A stretch of 64,000 nt of DNA from Achromobacter spanius (GCF_002812705.1 NZ_CP025030.1:2542001-2606000); one strand, 5' to 3'; positions 51,591-61,062 are shown, counted from the first letter of the stretch. Numbers and translations are program-made. The notes: generated by a model not told the origin, from the letters alone.

Positions 51591-52238
51591 TCAAAGCGTG
51601 CCAATGGGCGGTTTGCCTTGCGCCCGGGACCGACGCACGCGGCGTGCGCAACGGTACGCCAGATACGTCGCCGCCAGTACGCCAAGCGCGATCAGCGCCT
51701 GCCCGCCCACCGCCGACAACGCAGCCAACAGTTGATGGATCTGCGCCGCGAAGCGGGCGCCCAGCACCAGGCCCACCGACGCCCACAGCGCCACGCCCAC
51801 GCAGTCGTGCCAGATAAAAGACCGCAAGCGCACGCCCATCGCGCCGCAAAGCGGCACGGCCACTAACGACAGGCCGGGCACGAAGCGCGCCACGAACAGC
51901 AGCCGCACGCCCCAGCGGCCGAAGAACTTCTCGGTCTTCGTGACGCAAGCATCGCGCGACAACGTCAGGTTGCACACGGTGTTCAGCGTGCGTGGCCCAT
52001 AGCGCACGCCGCCCACATACCAGATCAGGTCCGCCAGCACGCCGGCCACCACGGCCGCGCCCAGCATCAGGCACAGCGGCATGGCCGCCACCCACGAACC
52101 GGCCGGCTGCACGGCATGGCAGGCGCCCACCGCGATCAGCGTCGGCATGACGGGCAGGGGCAGGCCCAGCGACGCACCCAGCACGTTAAGAAAGACCAGT
52201 AGCGCGCCGTATTGCGCGATCCATTCATGCGGCGGCAT
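51591..52238 (-). CDS. DedA-family membrane protein
   Basis: A 215-residue VTT/SNARE-associated (DedA) protein with several membrane segments. GASLGLPLPVMPTLIAVGA (about 20-38) and RFVPGLSLVAVPLCGAMGV (about 120-138) are the two conserved re-entrant motifs. DedA proteins act in lipid-carrier flipping and membrane homeostasis. It lies upstream of the ECF41 gene on the same strand with a 119-nt gap. Confidence 0.87.
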   Translation of the reverse strand: MPPHEWIAQYGALLVFLNVLGASLGLPLPVMPTLIAVGACHAVQPAGSWVAAMPLCLMLGAAVVAGVLADLIWYVGGVRYGPRTLNTVCNLTLSRDACVTKTEKFFGRWGVRLLFVARFVPGLSLVAVPLCGAMGVRLRSFIWHDCVGVALWASVGLVLGARFAAQIHQLLAALSAVGGQALIALGVLAATYLAYRCARRVRRSRAQGKPPIGTL

Positions 52239-52557
52239 GGAAGGTTCTGGTCGAGGTGGCGCAACGATCTGTCTTCACGATTCTTCGCCTCGTCATGGGG
52301 AAAGTGGATGAGTCAGGCGTTGCAGTGGGCGAGCTTGCGCGGCCCGTGTCATGCAACGACGAACCCATGCTAGAGGGCCTGTGCGCTGCGCAGTAGACGC
52401 GGTGAAGGACGCATGGTGTTGTGCGCGCGACAACAATTCGCGGGCGTTTCGCATTGGTGTCCACGGCACAACAGTGCGCTTCCCGATGAGGACCTACCGC
52501 GCCTTGGAGGCCAGACCTACGATTCGCTCGTCATCTTTTTTCACCCAAGGGGCACTC
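52239..52557. other. 319-bp intergenic region between DedA and the hydrolase gene
   Basis: No gene is visible. The region holds the two LTTR-type boxes and promoter at 52417-52523. The left part (52239-52400) should contain the DedA promoter, which I could not identify. Confidence 0.5.
52417..52523 (+). promoter_or_regulatory. LTTR-type promoter of the hydrolase-MBL-SDR operon, two boxes
   Basis: The distal box is TGTTGT-N7-ACAACA (52417-52435). The proximal box TGGTGT-N7-ACAACA (52455-52473) starts 38 bp on and has one arm mismatch. From the proximal box, CTACCGC (52494-52500) starts after 20 nt and TACGAT (52518-52523) after exactly 44 nt, as at the other two promoters. Confidence 0.78.
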
Positions 52558-53385
52558 ATGACATCCAGCACCTTCACCACCCGGGACGGCACGCAGCTCT
52601 ACTACAAGGACTGGGGCGATGGCCCGGTCGTCACGTTCTCGCACGGCTGGCCGCTGAACGCGGACGCTTGGGACGGGCAAATGCACTTCCTGGCGCAGAA
52701 CGGTTTTCGCGTCATTGCGCATGACCGTCGCGGCCACGGCCGGTCGGCGCAACCCTCGTCCGGCAACGACATGGACACCTACGCCGATGACCTGGCGCAG
52801 TTGATCGAGGCGTTGGACCTGAAGAGCATCACGATGGTCGGCCACTCCACGGGCGGCGGCGAGGTAGTGCGCTACATCGGCCGCCACGGTGCCAAGCGTG
52901 TGGCGCGCGCCGTGCTGATCGGCGCCGTGCCGCCCGTGATGGTGAAGTCGGCATCCAACCCCGGCGGCCAGCCCATTGAAGTGTTCGACGGCATCCGCAA
53001 GGGCGTGGCCGGTGACCGCTCGCAGTTCTACAAAGAATTGGCCGTGCCCTTCTACGGCGCCAATCGCAACGGCGCCAAGGTGTCGCAGGGCATGCTGGAC
53101 CAGTTCTGGTTGTGGAGCATGCAGAGCGGCCAGAAGAATGCCTACGAATGCGTCAAGGCGTTCTCTGAAACGGACTTCACGGAAGACCTGAAGAAGATCA
53201 ACGTGCCGACCCTGTTCATGCATGGCGAGGACGACCAGATCGTGCCGCTGCACGACTCGGCCAAGAAGGCCGCGCGACTGGTCAAGCACGCCAAGGAACT
53301 CTATTACCCCGGCGCGCCACACGGCCTGACCGCCACGATGCAAGACCGCATCAACGCTGACCTGCTTGCCTTCCTGCGCGCCTGA
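52558..53385 (+). CDS. alpha/beta hydrolase, non-heme chloroperoxidase-like
   Basis: A 275-residue alpha/beta hydrolase. S97 in GHSTGGG is the nucleophile, the Asp lies in HGEDDQIVP, and the His in [18 protein letters not shown] and [12 protein letters not shown] are typical of cofactor-free haloperoxidase/perhydrolase enzymes. The ATG at 52558 is 35 nt after the -10 element; the frame from 52351 crosses the promoter. It starts the operon with MBL and SDR genes. Confidence 0.92.
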   Translation: MTSSTFTTRDGTQLYYKDWGDGPVVTFSHGWPLNADAWDGQMHFLAQNGFRVIAHDRRGHGRSAQPSSGNDMDTYADDLAQLIEALDLKSITMVGHSTGGGEVVRYIGRHGAKRVARAVLIGAVPPVMVKSASNPGGQPIEVFDGIRKGVAGDRSQFYKELAVPFYGANRNGAKVSQGMLDQFWLWSMQSGQKNAYECVKAFSETDFTEDLKKINVPTLFMHGEDDQIVPLHDSAKKAARLVKHAKELYYPGAPHGLTATMQDRINADLLAFLRA

Positions 53386-53479
53386 TCGCGCGACGGGGCC
53401 TCTTCACCGGTGTTCTTCACCGCCTTTTATCAGCCCTTCCTCATTGCGGCCGGCCCGGCCGCCCCTCAGGAGATTTGCC

Positions 53480-54397
53480 ATGTTCACGCCCGACAACACC
53501 GTGCAAGCCAACCCCCACCAACCGCTGGATCTGGTTCCGTCCCGCTACGCCGTGCAAGTGGGCGATATTGACGCACTGGTCGTCAGCGACGGCGTGCTGC
53601 CGCTGCCCACCTCAACCATGGCCACCAACGTCGACCCCGCCGAGCTGGCGAATTGGCTGGACTACATGTTCATGCCGTCCGACGCCTTCGACTGGCCCTT
53701 GAACGTGATGGTGGCGCGCAGCGGCAAGCAGACCATCTTGATCGACGCCGGCCTGGGCGGGCAGTTTCCGGGTTTTCCGCGCGCCGGGATGTTTCCGCAA
53801 CGCCTGGAGTCCGCGGGCATCGCGCTGGAGTCGGTCACCGACGTGATCATCACGCATATGCACATGGACCACGTGGGCGGCCTCTTGGTCGACGACGTAA
53901 AGAAGCGCCTGCGGCCGGACGTGCGCATCCACGTGTCGGCGGCCGAGGTCGACTTCTGGACCTCGCCGGACTTCTCGCAAACCGTGATGCCCAAGCCAGT
54001 GCCGGCGGTGCTCAAGACCACCGCCACCGCTTTCTATAACGAATACCGCGACCGTCTGCACATCTTCCAGGACAAGCATGAAGTCGCGCCGGGCGTCTTC
54101 GTGCGCGTCACGGGCGGCCATACGCCGGGGCACGCCGTGGTTGACCTGGTGTCGGGCGGCGAACGCCTGACCTTTGCCGGCGACGCGATGTTTCCGGTGG
54201 GCTTTGACCACCCCGAATGGCAGAACGGTTTTGAACATGATCCTGAGGAATCGACTCGCGTCCGCATCGGCCTGTTCGAAGAGTTGGCGCAGAACCGTGG
54301 GTTGCTGGTGGCCGCGCACCTGCCGTTTCCGTCCGTCGGCCGCATCGCGGTGGATGGGGACGCCTACCGCTGGGTGCCGGTCATCTGGGACTTCTAA
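53480..54397 (+). CDS. metallo-beta-lactamase-fold hydrolase
   Basis: A 305-residue MBL-fold protein. H126-M-H128-M-D130-H131 is the zinc motif; GGHTPGH and TFAGDAMF give further ligands. AGG-AG precedes the ATG at 53480. Members of this group (AHL lactonase-like or quorum-quenching-like) hydrolyse esters or lactones; the substrate is unknown. It lies 94 nt after the hydrolase gene. Confidence 0.9.
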   Translation: MFTPDNTVQANPHQPLDLVPSRYAVQVGDIDALVVSDGVLPLPTSTMATNVDPAELANWLDYMFMPSDAFDWPLNVMVARSGKQTILIDAGLGGQFPGFPRAGMFPQRLESAGIALESVTDVIITHMHMDHVGGLLVDDVKKRLRPDVRIHVSAAEVDFWTSPDFSQTVMPKPVPAVLKTTATAFYNEYRDRLHIFQDKHEVAPGVFVRVTGGHTPGHAVVDLVSGGERLTFAGDAMFPVGFDHPEWQNGFEHDPEESTRVRIGLFEELAQNRGLLVAAHLPFPSVGRIAVDGDAYRWVPVIWDF

Positions 54398-54435
54398 GCG
54401 CCACGCCGCCCGTTGATATCAATGAAGGAATACAC

Positions 54436-55185
54436 ATGAAGAAGCTTGCAGGAAAAACAGCCGTCATCACGGGCGGCAACAGCGGCATCGGGTTTGCCAC
54501 CGCCCAGGCCTTTGTCGCCCAAGGCGCGCGCGTCGCGATTCTAGGGCGGCGGCAGGGCGCGGTGGACCACGCCGTGGAAGCGCTTGGCGCATCCGCCTTC
54601 GGCGTGGTGGGCGACGTGGGCGACCTGGCCACGCATGACCGCCTGATGGCACAGGTGCATGAACGCTTCGGCCCCATCGACATCTACATGGCCAACGCCG
54701 GCATGAACCACATTGAACCGTCCACGGCAGTCAGCGAGGACAGCTACGACAGCCAGTTCGGCGTCAACACGCGGGCGCTGTTCTTCGGCGTGACCAAGGC
54801 ACTGCCGGTCATGCGCGATGGCGGCAGCATCATCCTGACCAGTTCGATCGCCAGCGCCAAGGTGCTGGAGAACCACGCGGTCTACGCCGGCTCAAAGGCG
54901 GCCGTCGAAGCCTTTGCGCGTGCCTGGGCCTTGGAGTTCAAGACCCGGAAGATCCGCGTCAACGTGCTTAGCCCCGGCCCCACCGACACGCCCATCCTGG
55001 AAAAGCTGGGCGTGGCCGACGCTGACCGTGCCGCGTTCGAACAGGGCATGGCCTCGGCCATTCCCTTGGGCCGGATGGCGACCCCGGACGAATTGGCGCG
55101 CGCCGCCTTGTTCCTGGCGTCGGACGACAGCAGCTTCATTACCGGCGTCGTATTGCGGGTGGATGGAGGGATGGCGTTGACCTGA
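54436..55185 (+). CDS. short-chain dehydrogenase/reductase
   Basis: A 249-residue classical SDR. TGGNSGIG at residues 12-19 binds NAD(P), NAGMNHIEP is the structural Asn loop, and YAGSK in HAVYAGSKAAVEAFARA holds the catalytic Tyr and Lys. SPGPTDTPIL follows. It is the third gene of the LTTR-controlled operon, 38 nt after the MBL gene. Confidence 0.93.
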   Translation: MKKLAGKTAVITGGNSGIGFATAQAFVAQGARVAILGRRQGAVDHAVEALGASAFGVVGDVGDLATHDRLMAQVHERFGPIDIYMANAGMNHIEPSTAVSEDSYDSQFGVNTRALFFGVTKALPVMRDGGSIILTSSIASAKVLENHAVYAGSKAAVEAFARAWALEFKTRKIRVNVLSPGPTDTPILEKLGVADADRAAFEQGMASAIPLGRMATPDELARAALFLASDDSSFITGVVLRVDGGMALT

Positions 55186-55284
55186 CAGGCGGCAGGCGCC
55201 TGACATCTTGTTTCCAAAGTGGATGTCGTTCGGCTTTTTCTCTGACCTGACCGCAGTAGCATGGTCGGTGTCAAAGGAGAAACC

Positions 55285-55551
55285 ATGGACACGAAAAAAT
55301 GGGATTTCAGGCTTGAACAGCCGGTTGAAGACAACGGTGCTTGGCGCATCGCCTACTGCCTGACGTCAGGGGGCGACGCGCCGTCGCAAGAACGTATCGC
55401 CATCGACGAGCGCTACGTATCCGCCCAGACAGCCATTGACGAAGCCACGCGCCTTGCCCAGATTCATGTGGCCGACCTGAATGGCGAGGCGCCATCGTTT
55501 GAAAAACCGACGCAGGCCGAGGTGCCGTTCGACAAGCGCCAACGCTTCTAG
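55285..55551 (+). CDS. small protein of unknown function
   Basis: An 88-residue soluble protein. AAGGAG lies 7 nt before the ATG at 55285, which favours this start over the ATG at 55261. It is rich in charged residues, with an alternating pattern AYCLTSGGDAP / ERIAIDERYVSAQTAIDEA. I do not recognise the family. Confidence 0.6.
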   Translation: MDTKKWDFRLEQPVEDNGAWRIAYCLTSGGDAPSQERIAIDERYVSAQTAIDEATRLAQIHVADLNGEAPSFEKPTQAEVPFDKRQRF

Positions 55552-55565
55552 CTTGCCCGCCGCGC

Positions 55566-56651
55566 CTACAGGCCCAGCCCCAACAGCATCAGAAACGTGC
55601 CAAACAGCACGAAGTGCGTCATGCCTTCGATGGCGTTGGTCTGGCCGTCGTTCAGGTTGATGGCGGCCACCAGCAGCGTCACCAGCATCATCAAGGTCTG
55701 CACCGGTGTCATCGCCATGTCGATGCGCTGGCCGGAGATCAAGGCCATGGCTTCCATGGCGGGCACGGTCAGGATCACCGTGGACAGTGAAGCGCCCAGC
55801 GCGATGTTCACGACCGACTGCATGCGGTTGGCCAGGGCGGCGCGCAGCGCGGTCAGCATTTCCGGCGCCGCCGAAATGCCCGCCACAATCAGCGCCACCA
55901 GGCCGATGGGCACGTCTACGCCCTTCAAGCTGCGGTCCAGCGAATGCGACATCAGTTCGGCCAGGGCGCCGACCGCAATGATGCCGGCCGCCATGATGGC
56001 GGCTGACGGACGCCAACTGCTTGGGCTTGCGGCGGGCAGGTTGCGGCGCGTTTTTTTCTCGGGATAGCTGTAGCTGAAGAAGTAGCTGTGCGGGCCGGTC
56101 TGCATGCGCAGGAACACGCCGTACAGCAACAGCATCGCCACGATGGTGAAGGCGCTGTACGCACGCCAGTCCGGCATGGGCACGAATTCGGGGATGATCA
56201 TCGACACCGTAACCGCGGTCAGAATCATCACGCTATAGGTGCGCGCGGAATCATCGTTGTAGGACTGCTCGCCGTGCTTGAATCCGCCGATCAGCGCCGC
56301 CACGCCCAGGATGCCGTTGATGTCGAGCATGACGGCTGAATAAATGCTGTCGCGCACCAGCGTGGGCGAGCCGCCCTTGGACGACACGATGGCCAGCACG
56401 ATGACTTCCACCAAGACCGCCGACAGCGTCAGGATCATGCTGCCGTAGGGGTCACCCAGCCTTTGCGCGATGCGTTCGGCGTGGCGCGCCACGCTGAGCG
56501 ATGCGCAAAGAATTGCGCTTATCAACACCACCGTTTCGATCGTGCTGACCAGCTTTCCGTAGCCGCCCAGTTGCGTATCAAGCGCGTACCCCGCAGCGGC
56601 AACGGCGAACGCCAGCAACAGGAATTTCTCGGACTGGAGAAAGGATTTCAT
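55566..56651 (-). CDS. chaA: calcium:proton antiporter (ChaA-like, CaCA superfamily)
   Basis: A 361-residue membrane protein with about eleven helices. The two alpha-repeat motifs are visible: LSAVLVEVIVLAIVSS near residue 95 and VALIVAGISAAPEMLTALRAA near residue 265, each with the acidic residue used for ion exchange. ChaA removes Na or Ca ions for H+ at alkaline pH. It stands alone, convergent with the small gene at 55285. Confidence 0.88.
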   Translation of the reverse strand: MKSFLQSEKFLLLAFAVAAAGYALDTQLGGYGKLVSTIETVVLISAILCASLSVARHAERIAQRLGDPYGSMILTLSAVLVEVIVLAIVSSKGGSPTLVRDSIYSAVMLDINGILGVAALIGGFKHGEQSYNDDSARTYSVMILTAVTVSMIIPEFVPMPDWRAYSAFTIVAMLLLYGVFLRMQTGPHSYFFSYSYPEKKTRRNLPAASPSSWRPSAAIMAAGIIAVGALAELMSHSLDRSLKGVDVPIGLVALIVAGISAAPEMLTALRAALANRMQSVVNIALGASLSTVILTVPAMEAMALISGQRIDMAMTPVQTLMMLVTLLVAAINLNDGQTNAIEGMTHFVLFGTFLMLLGLGL

Positions 56652-56843
56652 CTCTGGAATGGGGGCGGGAGATAGCGTGAGGCTAGCATGCGAAGCTGGC
56701 CGTGTTACCTGCGGCCGGCGGGTATGACACTTGCTGACAAATTCGCCATACCCAATCTTGGGTATCCCGCTGCCCGCACCCGCGCGGTAGGCGGCGCTAC
56801 ATTGAAAACTCCAGGGTTACTCACCGCAAGTGTGGAGATTTCA

Positions 56844-57293
56844 ATGAAAAAATCCATCATTCCCTGCGCTGCCTTTCTGCTCTCGACGCTGGCCTTCAGC
56901 GCCACGGCACAAACCGTCACGCCATTGAAAGGGCAGTCTGCCGAACTCATGCAACAGGACATCGCCGCCTGCCAGGCGCAGTCCGGCGGCACCAGCAGCG
57001 CGGACAGCTCGCCGTCGGGCGGCCGTGCCCGGGGCGCGGCGACAGGCGCGGCGGCGGGCGCGGCGGTGGCCGGCGCGCGCGGCCGGCAACATGAAGAGGC
57101 CTACGATCGCGTGGACGACGACGTCAAGCAGGAATACCGACAAAACCAGGCGAAGGACGCGGCAGTGGCCGGCGCGGTCGTGGGCGGCTCGCGCCAGCGC
57201 CAGGACCGCCGTGACGACAGGCAAGACGCGAGCCAGGCGTCATCGGCCTATGCCACCTGCATGCAGCAGCGCGGCTATCAGGTAGCGCCCTGA
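56844..57293 (+). CDS. periplasmic glycine-zipper protein
   Basis: A 149-residue exported protein. The signal peptide is MKKSIIPCAAFLLSTLAFSATA. A Gly/Ala-rich segment (RGAATGAAAGAAVAGARG, about 60-78) and AAVAGAVVGGSRQ form glycine zippers, separated by a charged acidic/basic region. A C-terminal Cys (TCMQQRG) pairs with one near AACQAQ. GGAG precedes the ATG. Possibly an outer-membrane or YMGG-like protein; function unknown. Confidence 0.78.
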   Translation: MKKSIIPCAAFLLSTLAFSATAQTVTPLKGQSAELMQQDIAACQAQSGGTSSADSSPSGGRARGAATGAAAGAAVAGARGRQHEEAYDRVDDDVKQEYRQNQAKDAAVAGAVVGGSRQRQDRRDDRQDASQASSAYATCMQQRGYQVAP

Positions 57294-57394
57294 TCGATTC
57301 CGGCTGGGCGGCAGGGCGGGAAGTACGCTGCGGCATGATCCGATGGCCGGCGGCGGGGTAAAGTTGACGCCTTTTCCCCGATTGGCACCCAGGC

Positions 57395-58927
57395 ATGGCA
57401 ACGAGACCGCACCACACGTCGAAAACGTTTGAGCTCGATACGCTCAAGATGCGGATGGGCGACGCCGAGTTTCAGCGTCTGGATCTCCACCAGCGCATCC
57501 AGCGCGCATTACGCGCGTTGATCCTGGACGGAGCCTTGGGCGCCGGCGTGAAACTACCCGCCACGCGCGGGCTGGCGCTGTCCCTGGGGGTGGCGCGCGA
57601 CACCGTCGAAAACGCCTATGTGCAGCTGCACCGTGATGGCTACATCGTCCGGCGTGAAGGCTCGGGCAGCTACGTGTCCGACACGGTGGGCGCGGTGCTG
57701 CAAGGCGCGGCGGGCCGGCGCATGCCGCCGCGTCGCGTTGTCGGCACGCAGAATCCGGCAGTGCTGGCTGGGTCTGGCCTGAGCCAGCGCGGCAAGAAGA
57801 TCCATGACAGCGGCGGCGTGGCGGACTATCAGGCCGTCAAGGCCTTTGCCACCGGCCTGCCCGAAACGCGCACGTTTCCCACCGAAGTCTGGGAACGCTT
57901 GCAGCGCCAGGTCGTGAAGGACCACCGCGCCAGCGCGTTGCTGCATGGCGACCCGCAAGGCGCGGAACCGCTGCGCCGCGCGATTGCCGCCTACCTGAAC
58001 CTGGAGCGCGGCGCCAGGGTCTCGGCGGACCAGATCCTGGTGCTGAGCAGCACCCGGCAGGCGCTGTACCTGTGCGCGCAATTGCTGGTGGACGCGGACG
58101 GCCCCATCCTGATGGAGAACCCTGGTTACTTCGGCGCCCGCAAAGCGTTCGAGGCGGCGCAAGCCCGAGTCGTGCCGATCGACGTGGACGCGCAAGGCAT
58201 CCGCATGGACCTGCTGCGCCAGGACCAAAGCGGCGCCCACTGCGTTTACGTGACGCCGTCGCATCAATATCCAACAGGCGCCACCTTGTCGCTGGAACGT
58301 CGGCTGATGCTGACGCGCTGGGCCCATGACCACGGCAGGTGGATCATCGAAGACGACTACGACAGCGAATTCCACTACGACGGCGTGCCCACGGCCTGCG
58401 TGCAGGGCGTGGACCAGTTTGAACGGACCTTGTATCTGGGCACCTTCAGCAAGACGCTGTTTCCCGGACTGCGTATGGGGTACATGGCGTTGCCGCGCGA
58501 GTTGGTCAGTGCCTTCGCGCGTGCGCGCAGCATCATGGACGGCCATACGCCACAGGTGCAGCAACTGACGCTGGCGCGCTTCATGGAAGATGGGCATTAC
58601 AACGCGCACGTGCGCGCGATGCGCAAGCTGTATGCGGCGCGGCGTGCGTGCATGCTGGATGCGATTGGCCGGCATCTGGCGGGCATCGCCACGGCTGTGA
58701 AGCCGCCCGGTGGACTACAGGTGCCGTGCCTGTTGCAGCCGGGATGGTCCGAAGCCAAGACCATCCGGAAAGCGGCCGACGCCGGCCTGGTGCTGCCGGG
58801 CATCAGCCGCTTGTATGCGGGCGCGGAGCGGCTGGAAGGATGGCTGCTGGGGTATGCGTCGCTGGCGGAGCACGAGATCGAGGCTGCGGTGCTGCGATTG
58901 CGAAACGTCTTGACCCAACGGCGGTAG
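57395..58927 (+). CDS. MocR-family regulator (GntR helix-turn-helix plus aminotransferase domain)
   Basis: A 510-residue MocR/PdxR-type protein. The N-terminal GntR domain (about 25-95) contains LHQRIQRALRALILDGAL, LPATRGLALSLGVARDTVENAY. The aminotransferase class I domain (about 130-500) contains TPSHQYPTG and the PLP Lys region GTFSKTLFPGLRMGY. Such proteins bind PLP as sensor. It is convergent with the benE-like gene. Confidence 0.92.
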   Translation: MATRPHHTSKTFELDTLKMRMGDAEFQRLDLHQRIQRALRALILDGALGAGVKLPATRGLALSLGVARDTVENAYVQLHRDGYIVRREGSGSYVSDTVGAVLQGAAGRRMPPRRVVGTQNPAVLAGSGLSQRGKKIHDSGGVADYQAVKAFATGLPETRTFPTEVWERLQRQVVKDHRASALLHGDPQGAEPLRRAIAAYLNLERGARVSADQILVLSSTRQALYLCAQLLVDADGPILMENPGYFGARKAFEAAQARVVPIDVDAQGIRMDLLRQDQSGAHCVYVTPSHQYPTGATLSLERRLMLTRWAHDHGRWIIEDDYDSEFHYDGVPTACVQGVDQFERTLYLGTFSKTLFPGLRMGYMALPRELVSAFARARSIMDGHTPQVQQLTLARFMEDGHYNAHVRAMRKLYAARRACMLDAIGRHLAGIATAVKPPGGLQVPCLLQPGWSEAKTIRKAADAGLVLPGISRLYAGAERLEGWLLGYASLAEHEIEAAVLRLRNVLTQRR

Positions 58928-58936
58928 CGGCGATAG

Positions 58937-58967
58937 GCAATAGCGGCAGTTGCTGCAATAGCGGCAG
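58937..58967. repeat. 18-bp repeat downstream of the MocR stop
   Basis: GCAATAGCGGCAG at 58937-58949 and 58955-58967, 18 bp apart. The preceding GGTAGCGGCGATAGG holds the MocR stop (58925-58927) and looks like a diverged copy. The array runs into the gap before the convergent transporter gene. Confidence 0.65.
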
Positions 58968-58997
58968 AAGCGGCGCCGTAGTGACCGCCCGCCGCGC

Positions 58998-60206
58998 CTA
59001 GGACTTGGCCGGGCTGCCGACCAGCGTTCGGTGTCCGCCGTGGATCAGCAGGTGCGCGGTCAGGCCAGCCACCAACCCCCAGAACGCGCCGCCCACGCCC
59101 AGCATGGTCACGTTCGCGGCGGTGGCCAGGAAGGTGATGAGCGCGGTCTCGCGGGTGCGGGCATCGGCCATGGCGTTGGCCAGGCTGCCGCCGATGGCGC
59201 CCAGCAACGCCAGCCCGGCCAGCGTGGTGATGAATGCCTTGGGCAGCACCATGAACAGCGTGGCCAGCGTGACGCCGAACGTGCCCACCAGGATGTAGAA
59301 CACGCCGCAAGCCAGGCCCGCGATGTAGCGCTTGCGCGGATCTTCATGCGCGTCGCGGCCCGTGCAGATGGCGGCGGTGATCGCGGCCACATTGAAGGCG
59401 TGCGCGCCAAACGGGGCCATCAGCAACGAGCCCAAGCCCGTGGTCACCAGGATGGGGTTGGCGCTGGTCTTGAAGCCGTCGTTGCGCAGCACCAGCATGC
59501 CGGGCATGTATTGGCCCGTCAGCGTAATGATGAACAAGGGCAGCGCCACCCCCAGCAAGGCATTGAGCGAAAACCGGGGCATCTCGAATACCGGCGTGGC
59601 CAGGCTCAGGTGAACGGCGGAAAAATCGATGCGGCCTTGCACGATCAGCATCGCCAGCCCGATCACCAGTATGCCGACCACGGCGAAGCGCGAGGTAAAC
59701 CGCTTGAGCAGTGCGTAGGCAATTACCAGCACGATCACGAGCAGCGGGTCGACACTGGCGCCGCCAAAGGCATTGACGCCGAACTGAAGCAGAATGCCCG
59801 CCAACAGCCCCGCCGCGATGCCGCCCGGAATCAGGCGGACCAACTTTTCAAAGGCGCCCGACATCCCCAGCACCACAAAGCCCAGCGCGGAAACGATATA
59901 GGCGCCGATCACTTCGCCATAGGGCGTGAACGGCATTACCGTGGCCAGGAACGCGACCCCGGGCGTGGACCACGCCGTGATGATCGGTTCCTTGTAGCGA
60001 AAGCTGAGCCACGCACCCGTGACGCCCACCCCGACGGACACCGCCCATACCCACGAGGCGGTCTGCCCCGGCGTCAGCCCGGCCAGTTCGGCCGCCTGGA
60101 ACACCAGCACGAACGTGCCGCCGTAATTCACCAGCACGGAAATAAGCGCCGCGACGGTCGGCGAGAAAAAGTCGGCGGCGCGCAGGCCGGCCGGCGATGG
60201 GCTCAT
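58998..60206 (-). CDS. benE: benzoate/H+ symporter (BenE family)
   Basis: A 402-residue transporter with about twelve helices. The BenE family signature is visible: VNYGGTFVLVFQAAELAGLTP (start), SFRYKEPIITAWSTPGVA and FTPYGEVIGAYIVSALGF. It imports benzoate or related aromatic acids with protons. The ATG at 60206 has GGAG upstream and removes a 5-residue extension. No benzoate degradation genes are in view, so its ligand could differ. Confidence 0.88.
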   Translation of the reverse strand: MSPSPAGLRAADFFSPTVAALISVLVNYGGTFVLVFQAAELAGLTPGQTASWVWAVSVGVGVTGAWLSFRYKEPIITAWSTPGVAFLATVMPFTPYGEVIGAYIVSALGFVVLGMSGAFEKLVRLIPGGIAAGLLAGILLQFGVNAFGGASVDPLLVIVLVIAYALLKRFTSRFAVVGILVIGLAMLIVQGRIDFSAVHLSLATPVFEMPRFSLNALLGVALPLFIITLTGQYMPGMLVLRNDGFKTSANPILVTTGLGSLLMAPFGAHAFNVAAITAAICTGRDAHEDPRKRYIAGLACGVFYILVGTFGVTLATLFMVLPKAFITTLAGLALLGAIGGSLANAMADARTRETALITFLATAANVTMLGVGGAFWGLVAGLTAHLLIHGGHRTLVGSPAKS

Positions 60207-60339
60207 GAAATCACTCCACACTTTGAAGGCGCCCGGCCGGCATCAGAAGATTGCCGGCTGGGACGGAAAGCGGGAAGTGTAGGGCGGGGGTGGCTGGTCT
60301 ATTCAGGCCACATTTCGGGATGCCACCAGACCACTTTGT

Positions 60340-60395
60340 TGGCAGCGCCTGACTGGCAGCGCCTGACTGGTAGCGCCTTATTGGCAGCGCTGTGT
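60340..60395. repeat. 14-bp tandem array, four units, containing the stop codon of the next gene
   Basis: TGGCAGCGCCTGAC (60340-60353), an identical copy (60354-60367), TGGTAGCGCCTTAT (60368-60381) and TGGCAGCGCTGTGT (60382-60395). The TAA stop of the leftward gene lies at 60378-60380, inside unit three; the fourth unit is coding. Confidence 0.88.
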
Positions 60396-61022
60396 GGGCA
60401 AGCCGTAGCCGATCGTGATGGCGTTGACCGGCACGTCCTTGAACGCGGCCGCGGCAGCGTCGTCGAAGCGGGTTTCGCAGTTGAACTTGGTGTTCAGCAC
60501 GTAGTCCTCGCCCGCGGCCTTTTTCATCTGGGCTTCCCATTGGTCGGCGGCGTCCAGCGCCTTGTCACCGGCCAGCACCATTTCCATCAAGACTTCCATG
60601 CCGCCCGACGAGCGCGGCGCCGTCCACAGCGCGAAGGCCGACGGGTCCGCCGCGTTGCCGCACTGCGTCAGGCAATCGGCCGTGTAGCGCTGGCCCCGAC
60701 CAAATACGCCGGGGGTGATCGTCTGCCCGGCACGGGGCGCATCTTCGCCGATGAAGCTGTGCAGGTCGGCCTCGCAACCCTTGGCCAATTCCATGCGCAG
60801 CGCGGACACCTTGCCGTTGCCGATGGTCGCCGTGATCTGGCAGTTCTGCACCACGAAAACGTGATCCTTGCCGGAGGATTCGCGGGGCACGCCGGCGATC
60901 GACTCAAAATAACGCTGATCCGTGCCCAGCATGGCGCCGTTGAAGACTTCCTTTACCGTCGCTGCCTGTGCAGCGCCTGCGCCGGCAATCAGAATACCCA
61001 GGGTCAAGGCCTTCAGTTTCAT
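60378..61022 (-). CDS. periplasmic protein of unknown function
   Basis: A 214-residue exported protein with signal MKLKALTLGILIAGAGAAQA. Cys residues (QNCQI, KGCEAD, DCLTQCGN, NCET, QRCQ) suggest disulfides. I do not recognise a family. The ATG at 61022 starts at the signal peptide and has GGAG about 12 nt upstream; the frame to 61304 overlaps the fumarase gene. It is downstream of the fumarase gene on the same strand, but with about 106 nt between. Confidence 0.75.
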   Translation of the reverse strand: MKLKALTLGILIAGAGAAQAATVKEVFNGAMLGTDQRYFESIAGVPRESSGKDHVFVVQNCQITATIGNGKVSALRMELAKGCEADLHSFIGEDAPRAGQTITPGVFGRGQRYTADCLTQCGNAADPSAFALWTAPRSSGGMEVLMEMVLAGDKALDAADQWEAQMKKAAGEDYVLNTKFNCETRFDDAAAAAFKDVPVNAITIGYGLPTQRCQ

Positions 61023-61062
61023 ACGAGTGACACTCCGTGGTGGTGGGGCGCGAGCCGTGCGG

